Part shown: positions 6,719-12,636 of the stretch, piece after piece
Layout of the letters: every line of letters starts with the position of its first letter
How positions within the stretch are numbered: position 1 is the first letter of the stretch
The notes under the pieces: model-generated
Database searches by the model: none
What the model saw: the letters and a program-made list of their open reading frames with translations, nothing else
What the model was told of the DNA's origin: nothing
Assembly (NCBI GenBank): GCA_018712465.1
Contig: DVGY01000010.1
Span: 1-12,636 of the forward strand
Direction of reading: 5' to 3'
DNA length: 12,636 nt
Origin: Candidatus Egerieicola pullicola
Lineage (GTDB): Bacteria; Bacillota; Clostridia; Oscillospirales; Ruminococcaceae
Position numbers and translations under genes: made by a program

Positions 6719-7405
6719 TTATTTTCTTTTTAATCCCCGCAGCAGCTCCTTCTGCTCCGGTGTAATCCGCCGGCTTTCCACCGCCTTTTGAATGCTTTTG
6801 TTGTGCACCCACACGTCCAGCCGGTGTTCCGTCAGCCAGGGCAGGGTGGCGTCCCACTGCTTGGCTAAGGCGGTGGCAAACAGCCAGGCCTGCATCATCT
6901 TCACATAGTATTCCTCCCGCCGGATGGACCCGGCTCGCTGAAGCACCTGAGGGGTGAAATCCTCCTCCAAAAAGTGGCTCATCAGCATCCCCAGCCCGAA
7001 CCGCACGGTGTAGGGATGGGCATCGGCCAGCCATTGGGGAATCTGCTCCCAGAGTTCCGGGTGGTGCTTGGCGAATACCTTGGGGGAGAGCAGGTCGCAG
7101 GTGGCCCAGTTGTCCACCTGGGGGAGGAAGACTTCCAGCCGCCGGATCACTTCCTCGTAATCCTTCTTCCGCTCCAGCAGCATGCCGTGGAGGTTGTTTT
7201 CCTCGTAGTAGAAGTGAGGCAGGGTATCCAGAAATTGTTCCGACGCCGGATCTTTGGCAAAGGAGGCGGCAAATTTCCGCAGCACCGGCGTCCGGATGCC
7301 AATCACTCGGTTGGGGTCGTAATCCGGTATGAGTTTGCAGTGAAACTCCCGATAACCGGCATCCGCTAGGGCGAAGAGTTGCTGTAAAAGGGTGTTTTGG
7401 TCCAT
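6719..7405 (-). CDS. DNA alkylation repair protein, AlkD-like (HEAT-repeat)
   Basis: Member of the DNA alkylation repair family (COG4912). Characterised AlkD enzymes are HEAT-like-repeat DNA glycosylases that release bulky cationic N3/N7-alkyl purines. The 228 residues fit the family (about 220-240). Recognisable segments are VIGIRTPVLRK (34-44), LPHFYYEENNLHG (62-74), VDNWATCD (97-104), YTVRFGLGMLM (132-142), YYVKMMQAW and the C-terminal LDVWVHNKSIQKAVESRRI. W100, D104 and R135 plausibly correspond to the Trp-Asp-Arg of the Bacillus AlkD DNA-binding cleft; this is by eye. The ATG at 7405 has AAAGGA (7411-7416) 5 nt upstream. It starts 17 nt after the flavoprotein gene stop, so the two are probably co-transcribed. 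Whether it is a true glycosylase or a divergent homologue cannot be settled here. Confidence 0.9.
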   Translation of the reverse strand: MDQNTLLQQLFALADAGYREFHCKLIPDYDPNRVIGIRTPVLRKFAASFAKDPASEQFLDTLPHFYYEENNLHGMLLERKKDYEEVIRRLEVFLPQVDNWATCDLLSPKVFAKHHPELWEQIPQWLADAHPYTVRFGLGMLMSHFLEEDFTPQVLQRAGSIRREEYYVKMMQAWLFATALAKQWDATLPWLTEHRLDVWVHNKSIQKAVESRRITPEQKELLRGLKRK

Positions 7406-7422
7406 AATGTTCCTTTCTGGGT

Positions 7423-8805
7423 TTAAGCGTGTTGGATATTGGTAAACTTACTGATTTCCTGGCTGGTGGTGCAGAGATCGTTTACGCTCAAATGGTGAAT
7501 ATCTCTGTGACCGGTGATTCGGGCGAACATCTCCAGCTCCTCCCGGCAGACATTCAGGTAGTTTGCCACCCGCTTTGCGGCAGCTTCCGGGTTCAGCCGT
7601 TGGCGCAGCTGAGGATTCTGGGTGGCGATGCCCATGGGACAGTTGCCGGACCCGCAGATCCGGTATTGTTGGCACCCCAACGCCAGCAGCGCCCCGGTGG
7701 CCACGGCAACGGCGTCCGCTCCCATGGCGATGGCTTTGGCAAAGTCGGAGGAGACCCGCAGTCCTCCGGTGATGACCAGATCAATGTCCGATCCCAGCTC
7801 ATCCAGACATTCCCGGGCCCGGTAAAGGGCGTAGATGGTGGGCACTCCGGCGGCGTCCCGGAGCATTTGGGGAGCGGAACCGGTGCCGCCGCCCCGGCCG
7901 TCTACGGTGATAAAGTCCGGCTGGGCAAAGACACAGCAGGCCAGGTCCTCTTCGATGTGTCCCGCCGCAATCTTAATGCCGATGGGCCGCCCTTGAGACG
8001 CATAGCGGAGCTGCTCCACCAGATCCCGCAGATCTTCCTTGGAGGTGATGTCCTCAAAGCGGGAGGGGGCATGGACGTCTTGGCCTGCCGGACGGCCCCG
8101 AACTTGGGCGATTTCCGGGGTGACCTTTTCTCCCGGCAGATGGCCGCCCATGCCGGGTTTGGCGCTTTGGCCGATTTTGATTTCAATGGCCCCTGCCGCT
8201 TTTAACAGTTCGGGGGTGACGCTGTACCGGTTGGGCACATATTCAAAGATGTACCGGTCCGCCGCCGCCATTTCTTCCGGCAGCACCCCGCCTTCCCCGG
8301 AACAGGTGGCGGTGCCCGCCATGGACGCCCCTTTGGCCAAGGCGATTTTTGCCTCTCGGGACAAAGCCCCAAAGGACATGTGAGAGATGTACACCGGGCT
8401 TTCCAGAACCAACGGCTTGTTGGCGTGTTTGCCCAGAATCGTTTGGGTGGATACCGGTTGGTGGTCCAGCAGAGGCTGGGAGGAAAGCTGGGCCCCTAAC
8501 AGCAGGATGTCCTCCCAGGCGGGAAGGGGGACCTGAGTTCCCATGGCGGCGGACAGGGAACGTCCGGTTTGGGCCATTTGGTGGATCTCCTTCATGTACC
8601 GGATGGAATCGTCCTCCCGGGCCAGCTCCGTCAAAGGGTCCTGGGAAGGGGCCGCTGCCGGTTCTGTGGGACGGGATGTTTCCTTTTTCCGAAACACGCT
8701 GGCAGGCTGGTGGCAGACGGGGCATTCCTTCAAATCGGCAAAGGATTTTCCCTCTTTTTCTTCGTCGAACAGGTAGCCGCAGACGCTGCATTGATAGATG
8801 ACCAT
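7423..8805 (-). CDS. Rubredoxin-like domain fused to glutamate synthase FMN/3Fe-4S domain (GltB-like)
   Basis: Flavoprotein of 460 residues. The N-terminal rubredoxin-like motif has C6-x2-C9 and C28-x2-C31 (CSVCGYLF, CPVC), binding Fe or Zn. A Pro/Ala-rich linker (about 44-56) leads to the FMN-binding glutamate synthase domain (about 90-455, COG0069): SPVYISHMSFGALS (136-149), GRGGGTGSAP (303-312), TGGLRVSSDFAKAIAMGADAV (346-366) and the cluster motif C378-x5-C384-x4-C389 followed by PMGIATQ, as in GltS 3Fe-4S sites. There is no glutamine amidotransferase domain, so it either uses ammonia, needs a partner, or does another flavin reaction; the substrate is not proven. The ATG at 8805 is chosen for its AAGGAGG (8814-8820) at 8 nt; the ATG at 8832 adds nine residues containing that site. 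It is divergent from iorAB and upstream of the alkD-like gene. Confidence 0.9.
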   Translation of the reverse strand: MVIYQCSVCGYLFDEEKEGKSFADLKECPVCHQPASVFRKKETSRPTEPAAAPSQDPLTELAREDDSIRYMKEIHQMAQTGRSLSAAMGTQVPLPAWEDILLLGAQLSSQPLLDHQPVSTQTILGKHANKPLVLESPVYISHMSFGALSREAKIALAKGASMAGTATCSGEGGVLPEEMAAADRYIFEYVPNRYSVTPELLKAAGAIEIKIGQSAKPGMGGHLPGEKVTPEIAQVRGRPAGQDVHAPSRFEDITSKEDLRDLVEQLRYASQGRPIGIKIAAGHIEEDLACCVFAQPDFITVDGRGGGTGSAPQMLRDAAGVPTIYALYRARECLDELGSDIDLVITGGLRVSSDFAKAIAMGADAVAVATGALLALGCQQYRICGSGNCPMGIATQNPQLRQRLNPEAAAKRVANYLNVCREELEMFARITGHRDIHHLSVNDLCTTSQEISKFTNIQHA

Positions 8806-8849
8806 ACTGCAATCCTCCTTACTTTGGAACAAGTCCGTGATTTATCTTC

Positions 8850-8858
8850 AGTATACCA
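8850..8858 (-). promoter_or_regulatory. Extended -10 promoter of the GltB-like gene
   Basis: On the minus strand TGG (8858-8856) precedes TATACT (8855-8850), an extended -10 element matching TATAAT at 5 of 6. The start would be near 8843, giving a leader of about 38 nt that contains the AAGGAGG site (8820-8814). The -35 position (TGGTAA, 8878-8873) is poor, as expected for an extended -10 promoter. Confidence 0.6.
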
Positions 8859-8900
8859 GAAAATTCGAGATATTACCAGCGAAATTTGTTTATTTTACCA
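8850..8900 (-). repeat. Three TGGTAnnnT direct repeats upstream of the GltB-like gene
   Basis: On the minus strand TGGTAAAAT (8900-8892), TGGTAATAT (8878-8870) and TGGTATACT (8858-8850) recur with steps of 22 and 20 bp, about two helical turns each. The last is the extended -10 box. They could be alternative -10 boxes or regulator half-sites, or coincidence in AT-rich DNA. Confidence 0.35.
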
Positions 8901-8960
8901 AAAAAGATGGACTTTTTTCGGGATTTCTTCCTGATTTTTCCAACTAAGCCGGCCTCGGAA

Positions 8961-8984
8961 GAAGGAGACGGGACTCGAACCCTT
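8961..8984 (-). other. tRNA 3'-end-like fragment (T-arm plus part of acceptor)
   Basis: The minus strand reads GGGTTCGAGTCCC (8982-8970), a complete T-loop (TTCGAGT) between GGG/CCC pairs, then GTCTCCTTC as an acceptor-like 3' strand. The upstream 75 nt has no matching acceptor 5' strand, D-arm or anticodon arm, so there is no intact tRNA. It may be a decayed tRNA, or a tRNA-derived attachment-site remnant, since many integrases target tRNA 3' ends. The extended T-stem would contain one mismatch. Chance similarity is possible but unlikely for this length. Confidence 0.4.
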
Positions 8985-9011
8985 GAAATTTCCCCGATTT
9001 TCGTGTATGAT
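8983..9011 (+). promoter_or_regulatory. Promoter of the iorA-iorB operon
   Basis: TTGAAA (8983-8988) and TATGAT (9006-9011) are separated by exactly 17 bp, each matching the sigma-A consensus at 5 of 6. The start would be near 9018, giving a leader of about 83 nt. The -35 hexamer begins immediately after the tRNA-like T-arm on the other strand. The divergent promoter of the GltB-like gene lies about 130 bp away. Confidence 0.75.
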
Positions 9012-9030
9012 AGAAATAATCGTAAAAAGA

Positions 9031-9062
9031 CGGCATTTTTTGGGCAGAGTCCCAAATCGCCG
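9031..9062 (+). other. Stem-loop in the iorA leader
   Basis: TTTGGG (9039-9044) pairs with CCCAAA (9051-9056) around CAGAGT. CGGC (9031-9034) can close an outer helix with GCCG (9059-9062) across a small internal loop. No T-run follows directly, so it is not a terminator. It could stabilise the message or regulate it, and no riboswitch class is recognised. Confidence 0.4.
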
Positions 9063-9100
9063 AGATTTTGCAAATCATAGATAAAGAGAGAGAAAAACAC

Positions 9101-10834
9101 ATGGAAAAACAACTTCTCATCGGCAACGAGGCCATTGCCCGGGGCCTGTACGAAGCCGGATGCCGTGTGGTGTCCAGCTATCCCGGCACTCCCAGCACTG
9201 AAGTCACCGAGACGGCCGCTACCTATCCGGAGATCTACTGTGAATGGTCCCCCAACGAAAAGGTAGGGGTGGAGACAGCTTTGGGCGCCGCCATCGCCGG
9301 AGCACGGGCCTTTTCCGGTATGAAACACGTGGGCCTCAACGTAGCCGCCGACCCCCTGTTCACCTCCTCCTACACCGGCATCAACGCCGGCATGGTGATT
9401 CTGGTGGCGGACGACCCGGGAATGCACTCTTCCCAGAACGAACAGGATTCCCGTCACTACGCCAAAGCAGCCAAATTGATGATGCTGGAGCCCTCCGACT
9501 CCCAGGAATGTAAGGACTACGCCAAACTGGCCTTCGCCCTGTCCGAGCAGTTTGACACCCCGGTGATGCTGCGGCTCACCACCCGGGTGGCCCACTCTCG
9601 GAGCCTGGTGGAACTGGGTGACCGGGAAGAGGTGGCCCTGCATCCCTATGTGAAGGACACCGACAAATACGTGATGATGCCCGGCCAGGCTAAAAAGCGC
9701 CACGTCATTGTGGAAAACCGGGTGGAGGCCCAGAAGCATTGGGCGGAAACCGCCGACATCAATACGGTGGAGGACAACGGTTCCAAGATCGGCGTGATCT
9801 GCGCCGGCATCAGCTACCAGTACGCCCAGGAAGCCTTGGGGGACAAGGTGAACTACCTGAAACTGGGCTGTGTTTACCCCCTGCCGGAAAAGCTGATCCA
9901 GGGCTTCTCCCATCATTGCGATAAGGTGTACGTGCTGGAACAGCTGGATCCCTTCCTGGAAGAATACTGCAAGACCATCGGCGTGGAAGTCATCGGCAAG
10001 GAAGCCTTCACCCTTCAGGGCGAATACTCCCAGCGGCTGATCCGCAAGGTGATTTTGGGAGAAGAATACCCCACTGTCAGCCTGGATATGGCGATCCCGC
10101 CCCGTCCTCCGGTGCTTTGCGCCGGCTGCCCCCACCGGGGACTGTTCTATGCCCTGAAAAAGCTGAAGGTCACCGTCTGCGGAGACATCGGCTGCTACAC
10201 CCTGGGTGCGTCCGCTCCCTTGGGCATGATTGACACCTGCATCTGCATGGGTGCTTCCGTCTCCTCTCTCCATGGACGGAATAAGGCCAACCCGGAAAAT
10301 GAAACCAAGAGCGTGGCCGTCATCGGCGACTCCACCTTCATCCATTCCGGCATCACCAGCCTCATTGACATCGCCTATAACCACAGCAACTCCACCGTCA
10401 TCGTGCTGGACAACAGCATCACCGGCATGACCGGCCACCAGGAGAACCCCACCACCGGCAAAAACATCTACGGCGACCCGGCCACTGCGGTGAACCTGGA
10501 AGCGTTGGCTCACGCCATCGGCATCCAGCGGGTGCGGGTGGTAGACCCCTATCAGCTGAAAGAATGTGAAGACGTGATCCGGGAAGAACTGGCGACTCCG
10601 GAACCCAGCCTGGTCATTTCCCGCCGTCCCTGCGCCCTGCTCAAGTACGTCAAGCACAATCCTCCCATGAAGGTGGATACCGACAAGTGCGTGGGCTGCA
10701 AGATGTGCCAGAAGATTGGCTGCCCGGCCCTGAGCATCCGGGATAAAAAATCCTGCATCGATTTCACCCAGTGCGTGGGCTGCGGCGTCTGCACCCAGCT
10801 CTGCAAATTCGGCGCTATTGTGGAGGGCAAGTAA
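9101..10834 (+). CDS. iorA: Indolepyruvate:ferredoxin oxidoreductase, alpha subunit
   Basis: Large subunit of the cytoplasmic, oxygen-sensitive enzyme that oxidatively decarboxylates aryl-pyruvates (from Trp, Phe and Tyr transamination) to aryl-acetyl-CoA while reducing ferredoxin. At 577 residues it is near the usual length. The pyrimidine-binding domain starts at GNEAIARGLYEAG (8-20) and SSYPGTPSTE (25-34). The TPP domain has CAGCPHRG (340-347), GDIGCYTLG (361-369) and the GDS...N motif (409-438, ending VLDN). The C terminus is a two-cluster ferredoxin domain: C530, C533, C536, C541 and C558, C561, C564, C568, each CxxCxxC plus a fourth Cys. The ATG at 9101 fits the family start; the TTG at 9068 would add 11 odd residues. 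The ribosome binding site is weak (AAAGAGAGAG, 9083-9092). The gene abuts iorB and heads a three-gene operon. Confidence 0.96.
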   Translation: MEKQLLIGNEAIARGLYEAGCRVVSSYPGTPSTEVTETAATYPEIYCEWSPNEKVGVETALGAAIAGARAFSGMKHVGLNVAADPLFTSSYTGINAGMVILVADDPGMHSSQNEQDSRHYAKAAKLMMLEPSDSQECKDYAKLAFALSEQFDTPVMLRLTTRVAHSRSLVELGDREEVALHPYVKDTDKYVMMPGQAKKRHVIVENRVEAQKHWAETADINTVEDNGSKIGVICAGISYQYAQEALGDKVNYLKLGCVYPLPEKLIQGFSHHCDKVYVLEQLDPFLEEYCKTIGVEVIGKEAFTLQGEYSQRLIRKVILGEEYPTVSLDMAIPPRPPVLCAGCPHRGLFYALKKLKVTVCGDIGCYTLGASAPLGMIDTCICMGASVSSLHGRNKANPENETKSVAVIGDSTFIHSGITSLIDIAYNHSNSTVIVLDNSITGMTGHQENPTTGKNIYGDPATAVNLEALAHAIGIQRVRVVDPYQLKECEDVIREELATPEPSLVISRRPCALLKYVKHNPPMKVDTDKCVGCKMCQKIGCPALSIRDKKSCIDFTQCVGCGVCTQLCKFGAIVEGK

Positions 10835-11416
10835 ATGGAAACCAAAAGCATTATGATTGTGGGCGTAGGCGGACAGGGCACCCTGTTGGCCAGCCGGCTT
10901 TTAGGCAACGCCCTGTTGAGCAAAGATTACGACGTGAAGGTCAGCGAAGTCCACGGCATGAGCCAGCGTGGCGGCAGCGTGGTCACCTATGTGAAATACG
11001 GCAGCAAGGTGGCCAGCCCCATTGTGGCTTTGGGAGAAGCGGACCTGATCCTCTCCTTTGAACAGTTGGAGGCGGCCCGCTGGCTGCCCTACCTGAAAAA
11101 AGGCGGCACCATTATCACCAACACCCAGAAGATGGACCCCATGCCGGTGGTGATGGGTGCGGCGGAATATCCCCATGACATCCTGGAGGCCATCCGCGCC
11201 AAAGGAGTAAAGCTGGTGGCGGTGGACGCCCTGTCCATGGCAGTGGAAGCCGGCAGCTCCAAAGCGGTGAACGTGGCCCTTATCGGGGTAATGGCCCGGA
11301 ATATGGACCTGGAAAAGCAGGTCTGGAAGGACACCATCGCCGCCACCGTCCCCGCCAAGTTCCTGGAACTGAACGAAAAGGCCTTTGAATTGGGCTACGG
11401 CTACCAAGGAGAATAA
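10835..11416 (+). CDS. iorB: Indolepyruvate:ferredoxin oxidoreductase, beta subunit
   Basis: Small subunit of the IorAB complex, carrying the gamma-type domain of 2-oxoacid:ferredoxin oxidoreductases. It is 193 residues, the usual length. Family motifs are VGVGGQGTLLASRLLG (9-24), SEVHGMSQRGGSV (37-49) and the NVALIGVMAR segment late in the protein. The ATG at 10835 follows the iorA stop codon with no gap; GGAGGG (10822-10827) inside the iorA end gives 7 nt spacing. Such packing fits equimolar, coupled synthesis of the two subunits. No Fe-S cysteine motif is present, as expected, because the clusters sit in IorA. Confidence 0.95.
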   Translation: METKSIMIVGVGGQGTLLASRLLGNALLSKDYDVKVSEVHGMSQRGGSVVTYVKYGSKVASPIVALGEADLILSFEQLEAARWLPYLKKGGTIITNTQKMDPMPVVMGAAEYPHDILEAIRAKGVKLVAVDALSMAVEAGSSKAVNVALIGVMARNMDLEKQVWKDTIAATVPAKFLELNEKAFELGYGYQGE

Positions 11417-11417
11417 G

Positions 11418-11903
11418 ATGGATTACACCACATCCCCTCACGGGCAAAAAGCAAAAGCCTTGTTTTTGGAAGGTTATAACTGCTCCCAGGCCATTGCCAT
11501 GGCTTTCCGGGAGGAATTGGAACAGAAGGGATTTCCCATGCAGGCCACTCTGGCCATGGTTGGTTCCATGGGCGGCGGTATGGGACGGCTGCGGGAGGTC
11601 TGCGGCACTGTCAGCGCCATCTTTTTGGTGGCGGGGGCTTTGTATGGCTACAGCGACCCCAAGGACAAACAGGCCAAAGCGGAGCATTACGCCCGCATTC
11701 AGCAGCTTGCTGCCCGGTTCCAGGAGGTCAACGGCAAGGACACTATTGTCTGCCGGGAACTGTTGGGCCTGACCCAGAAAAAGGATGACCCCACTCCCAG
11801 CGAACGTACCCCTGAATACTACAAAAAACGGCCCTGCCCGGATCTCTGCGCCATTTCCGCGGCGGTGCTGGAAGAGTATATCCAGCAGCATCCCTGGCAG
11901 TGA
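11418..11903 (+). CDS. C_GCAxxG_C_C family putative redox protein
   Basis: Cys-rich protein of 161 residues of the C_GCAxxG_C_C family (PF09719/TIGR01909), proposed to be redox-active but without a firm biochemical role. Cysteines are C22 (GYNCSQA), C62 (GGGMGRLREVCG, 52-63), C112 (IVCRELLG), C140 and C144 (RPCPDLC). The family signature CGAxxG is here CGTVSA (62-67), altered at two positions. No signal peptide or TM segment is seen. The ATG at 11418 is one nt after the iorB stop, with AAGGAG (11406-11411) 6 nt upstream; an in-frame start at 11385 would lie inside iorB and has no support. Its place as third gene of the ior operon suggests a redox or metal-related accessory role there, which is inference from position only. 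A terminator follows. Confidence 0.88.
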   Translation: MDYTTSPHGQKAKALFLEGYNCSQAIAMAFREELEQKGFPMQATLAMVGSMGGGMGRLREVCGTVSAIFLVAGALYGYSDPKDKQAKAEHYARIQQLAARFQEVNGKDTIVCRELLGLTQKKDDPTPSERTPEYYKKRPCPDLCAISAAVLEEYIQQHPWQ

Positions 11904-11920
11904 AATAAGACAAAAAGAGT

Positions 11921-11957
11921 CCGCCCTCCGGTTTTGATTCCGGAAGGCGGTTTTTTT
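11921..11957. terminator. Bidirectional intrinsic terminator
   Basis: CCGCCCTCCGG (11921-11931) pairs with CCGGAAGGCGG (11940-11950), 10 pairs and one C-A mismatch, around an 8-nt loop. Seven T (11951-11957) follow on the plus strand. On the minus strand the stem is followed by ACTCTTTTTG (11920-11911), so it can also end the convergent flavin reductase transcript. Confidence 0.9.
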
Positions 11958-11988
11958 CTATGTTGTTGGGTTGGGCAGGGAAGGGGAG

Positions 11989-12561
11989 TTACTTCTTCAT
12001 CAATTCCGCGCCGCTGTTCCAAGCCTGGCCGCACTTTTCTCCGATTTTGTAGTAGCCGTTCTGGAACTGGTCAAAGACAAAGGCGTTCAGCTTGGTGGGG
12101 TCCACCTTTCCCTTCTCATCCAGCACCTTCTCGTCAGCCAGCACATTGATGATCTCTCCCACTACCCGGAAATTTCCGGCAGAGCGCTGCACTTCCGCCA
12201 CTTTGCACTCCAAAGTAATGGGAAATTCCTCCACAACCGGGGCGTCTACATGCTCGCTTTTCACAGCGTGGAGGCCGCTGCGGGCAAACTTGTCAGGCAT
12301 CTTGTTGCCCGTGGCGATGCCAAAGAAATCGGCCTCCGCCAAATGGTCCACATCAGCAACGCTCAGGGTAAAAGCCCCCCGCTTTTTGATGTTCTCCGCC
12401 GTCTTGTGGTCCTCATCGATATTCAGCGCCACCAGGTTGGAGGCACAGATTCCGCCCCAGGCCATGTTCATCACGTCCACAGTGCCATCTTCCCCATAGG
12501 TGGCAATCATCAGCACGGGCATCGGGAACAGGTAGGGCTTTACGCCAAGACTCTTTTTCAT
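11989..12561 (-). CDS. Flavin reductase-like (flavoredoxin family) FMN-binding protein
   Basis: Member of the flavin reductase-like split-barrel family (COG1853), which binds FMN as a dimer. Relatives such as flavoredoxin carry electrons in anaerobes, others are NAD(P)H:flavin reductases. It has 190 residues. Typical segments are PMPVLMIATYGEDGTVDVMNMAW (13-35), the probable FMN-contact region GGICASNLVALNI (36-48), HKTAENIKKRGAFTLSVAD (52-70), DFFGIATGNKMPDKF (78-92) and PITLECKV (114-121). The ATG at 12561 has GGAGG (12573-12577) 11 nt upstream; an in-frame start at 12618 would add 19 residues across that site and the inverted repeat and is rejected. It is convergent with the ior operon across a shared terminator. 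Its electron partner is unknown; nearby ferredoxin-linked enzymes make a redox-carrier role plausible but unproven. Confidence 0.9.
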   Translation of the reverse strand: MKKSLGVKPYLFPMPVLMIATYGEDGTVDVMNMAWGGICASNLVALNIDEDHKTAENIKKRGAFTLSVADVDHLAEADFFGIATGNKMPDKFARSGLHAVKSEHVDAPVVEEFPITLECKVAEVQRSAGNFRVVGEIINVLADEKVLDEKGKVDPTKLNAFVFDQFQNGYYKIGEKCGQAWNSGAELMKK

Positions 12562-12595
12562 GGTTCCACATTCCTCCGATAAAAATTTGGCCTTT

Positions 12596-12619
12596 TTTGT
12601 CCGCAAACCTCTGGACAAA
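12596..12619. promoter_or_regulatory. Inverted repeat in the 5' region of the flavin reductase gene, operator candidate
   Basis: TTTGTCC (12596-12602) and GGACAAA (12613-12619) are perfect 7-bp inverted arms 10 bp apart. A possible minus-strand -10 box TATCAT (12635-12630, 5 of 6) lies just upstream, with its -35 outside the window, so the repeat would fall immediately after the start site, a classic repressor position. No T-run follows the right arm in either direction, so it is not a terminator. The binding protein is unknown. Confidence 0.45.
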
Positions 12620-12636
12620 TCCGCTCTATATGATAG

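Noticed and set aside
8961..9040. Complete minus-strand tRNA gene
   Set aside because: Only the T-arm and an acceptor-like 3' strand are present; no D-arm, anticodon arm or 5' acceptor strand could be found in the required positions.
8873..10657. Minus-strand open frame of 594 codons opposite iorA
   Set aside because: No domain, His/Gly/Val-rich composition and no ribosome binding site; the plus strand encodes a full IorA.
1..12636. CRISPR array, insertion sequence, prophage or toxin-antitoxin module
   Set aside because: No regularly spaced repeats, transposase, integrase or phage gene, and no small paired genes of that kind were seen on either strand.

Overview
The window looks like chromosome from a strictly anaerobic, moderately GC-rich member of the Clostridia, most likely an Oscillospiraceae/Ruminococcaceae-type gut bacterium. 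This is inferred from oxygen-sensitive redox enzymes (indolepyruvate:ferredoxin oxidoreductase, a C_GCAxxG_C_C protein, a rubredoxin-like domain), strong Gram-positive AAGGAGG-type ribosome binding sites, a membrane-anchored HtrA and a GH2 beta-galactosidase. I see no transposase, phage gene or CRISPR array. Every gene is intact except lacZ, which is cut by the left edge of the window.

Layout. (1) 1-2858, plus strand: GH2 beta-galactosidase lacking about 55-60 N-terminal residues. (2) 2859-3113: a control region with an extended -10 promoter, a perfect palindrome overlapping it, and a leader of about 180 nt predicted to be highly structured. (3) 3114-6670, plus strand: OmpR-type response regulator, HAMP sensor kinase and HtrA serine protease. 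A terminator-like hairpin sits between regulator and kinase, and kinase and protease overlap by 14 nt. (4) 6680-6714: an intrinsic terminator between convergent genes. (5) 6719-8805, minus strand: a two-gene unit, a rubredoxin-like/glutamate-synthase FMN-domain protein followed by an AlkD-like protein. (6) 8806-9100: a divergent promoter region that also carries what looks like the 3' end of a tRNA gene. (7) 9101-11903, plus strand: iorA, iorB and a C_GCAxxG_C_C redox protein, packed with 0-1 nt gaps. (8) 11921-11957: terminator. (9) 11989-12561, minus strand: flavoredoxin-like flavin reductase with an inverted repeat in its 5' region.

How the genes may work together. The two-component system and HtrA form an envelope or secretion stress unit: the kinase probably senses outside the membrane and HtrA degrades or refolds misfolded exported protein. 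The right half is a redox neighbourhood. IorAB oxidises aryl-pyruvates from aromatic amino acid transamination to aryl-acetyl-CoA and reduces ferredoxin. The divergent rubredoxin-like/GltB-like flavoprotein, the Cys-rich protein and the flavoredoxin are candidate partners in electron transfer. That link rests on gene neighbourhood only.

The strongest candidates for something undescribed are the structured leader ahead of the response regulator, the hairpin between regulator and kinase, and the IorAB/C_GCAxxG/rubredoxin-GltB group.
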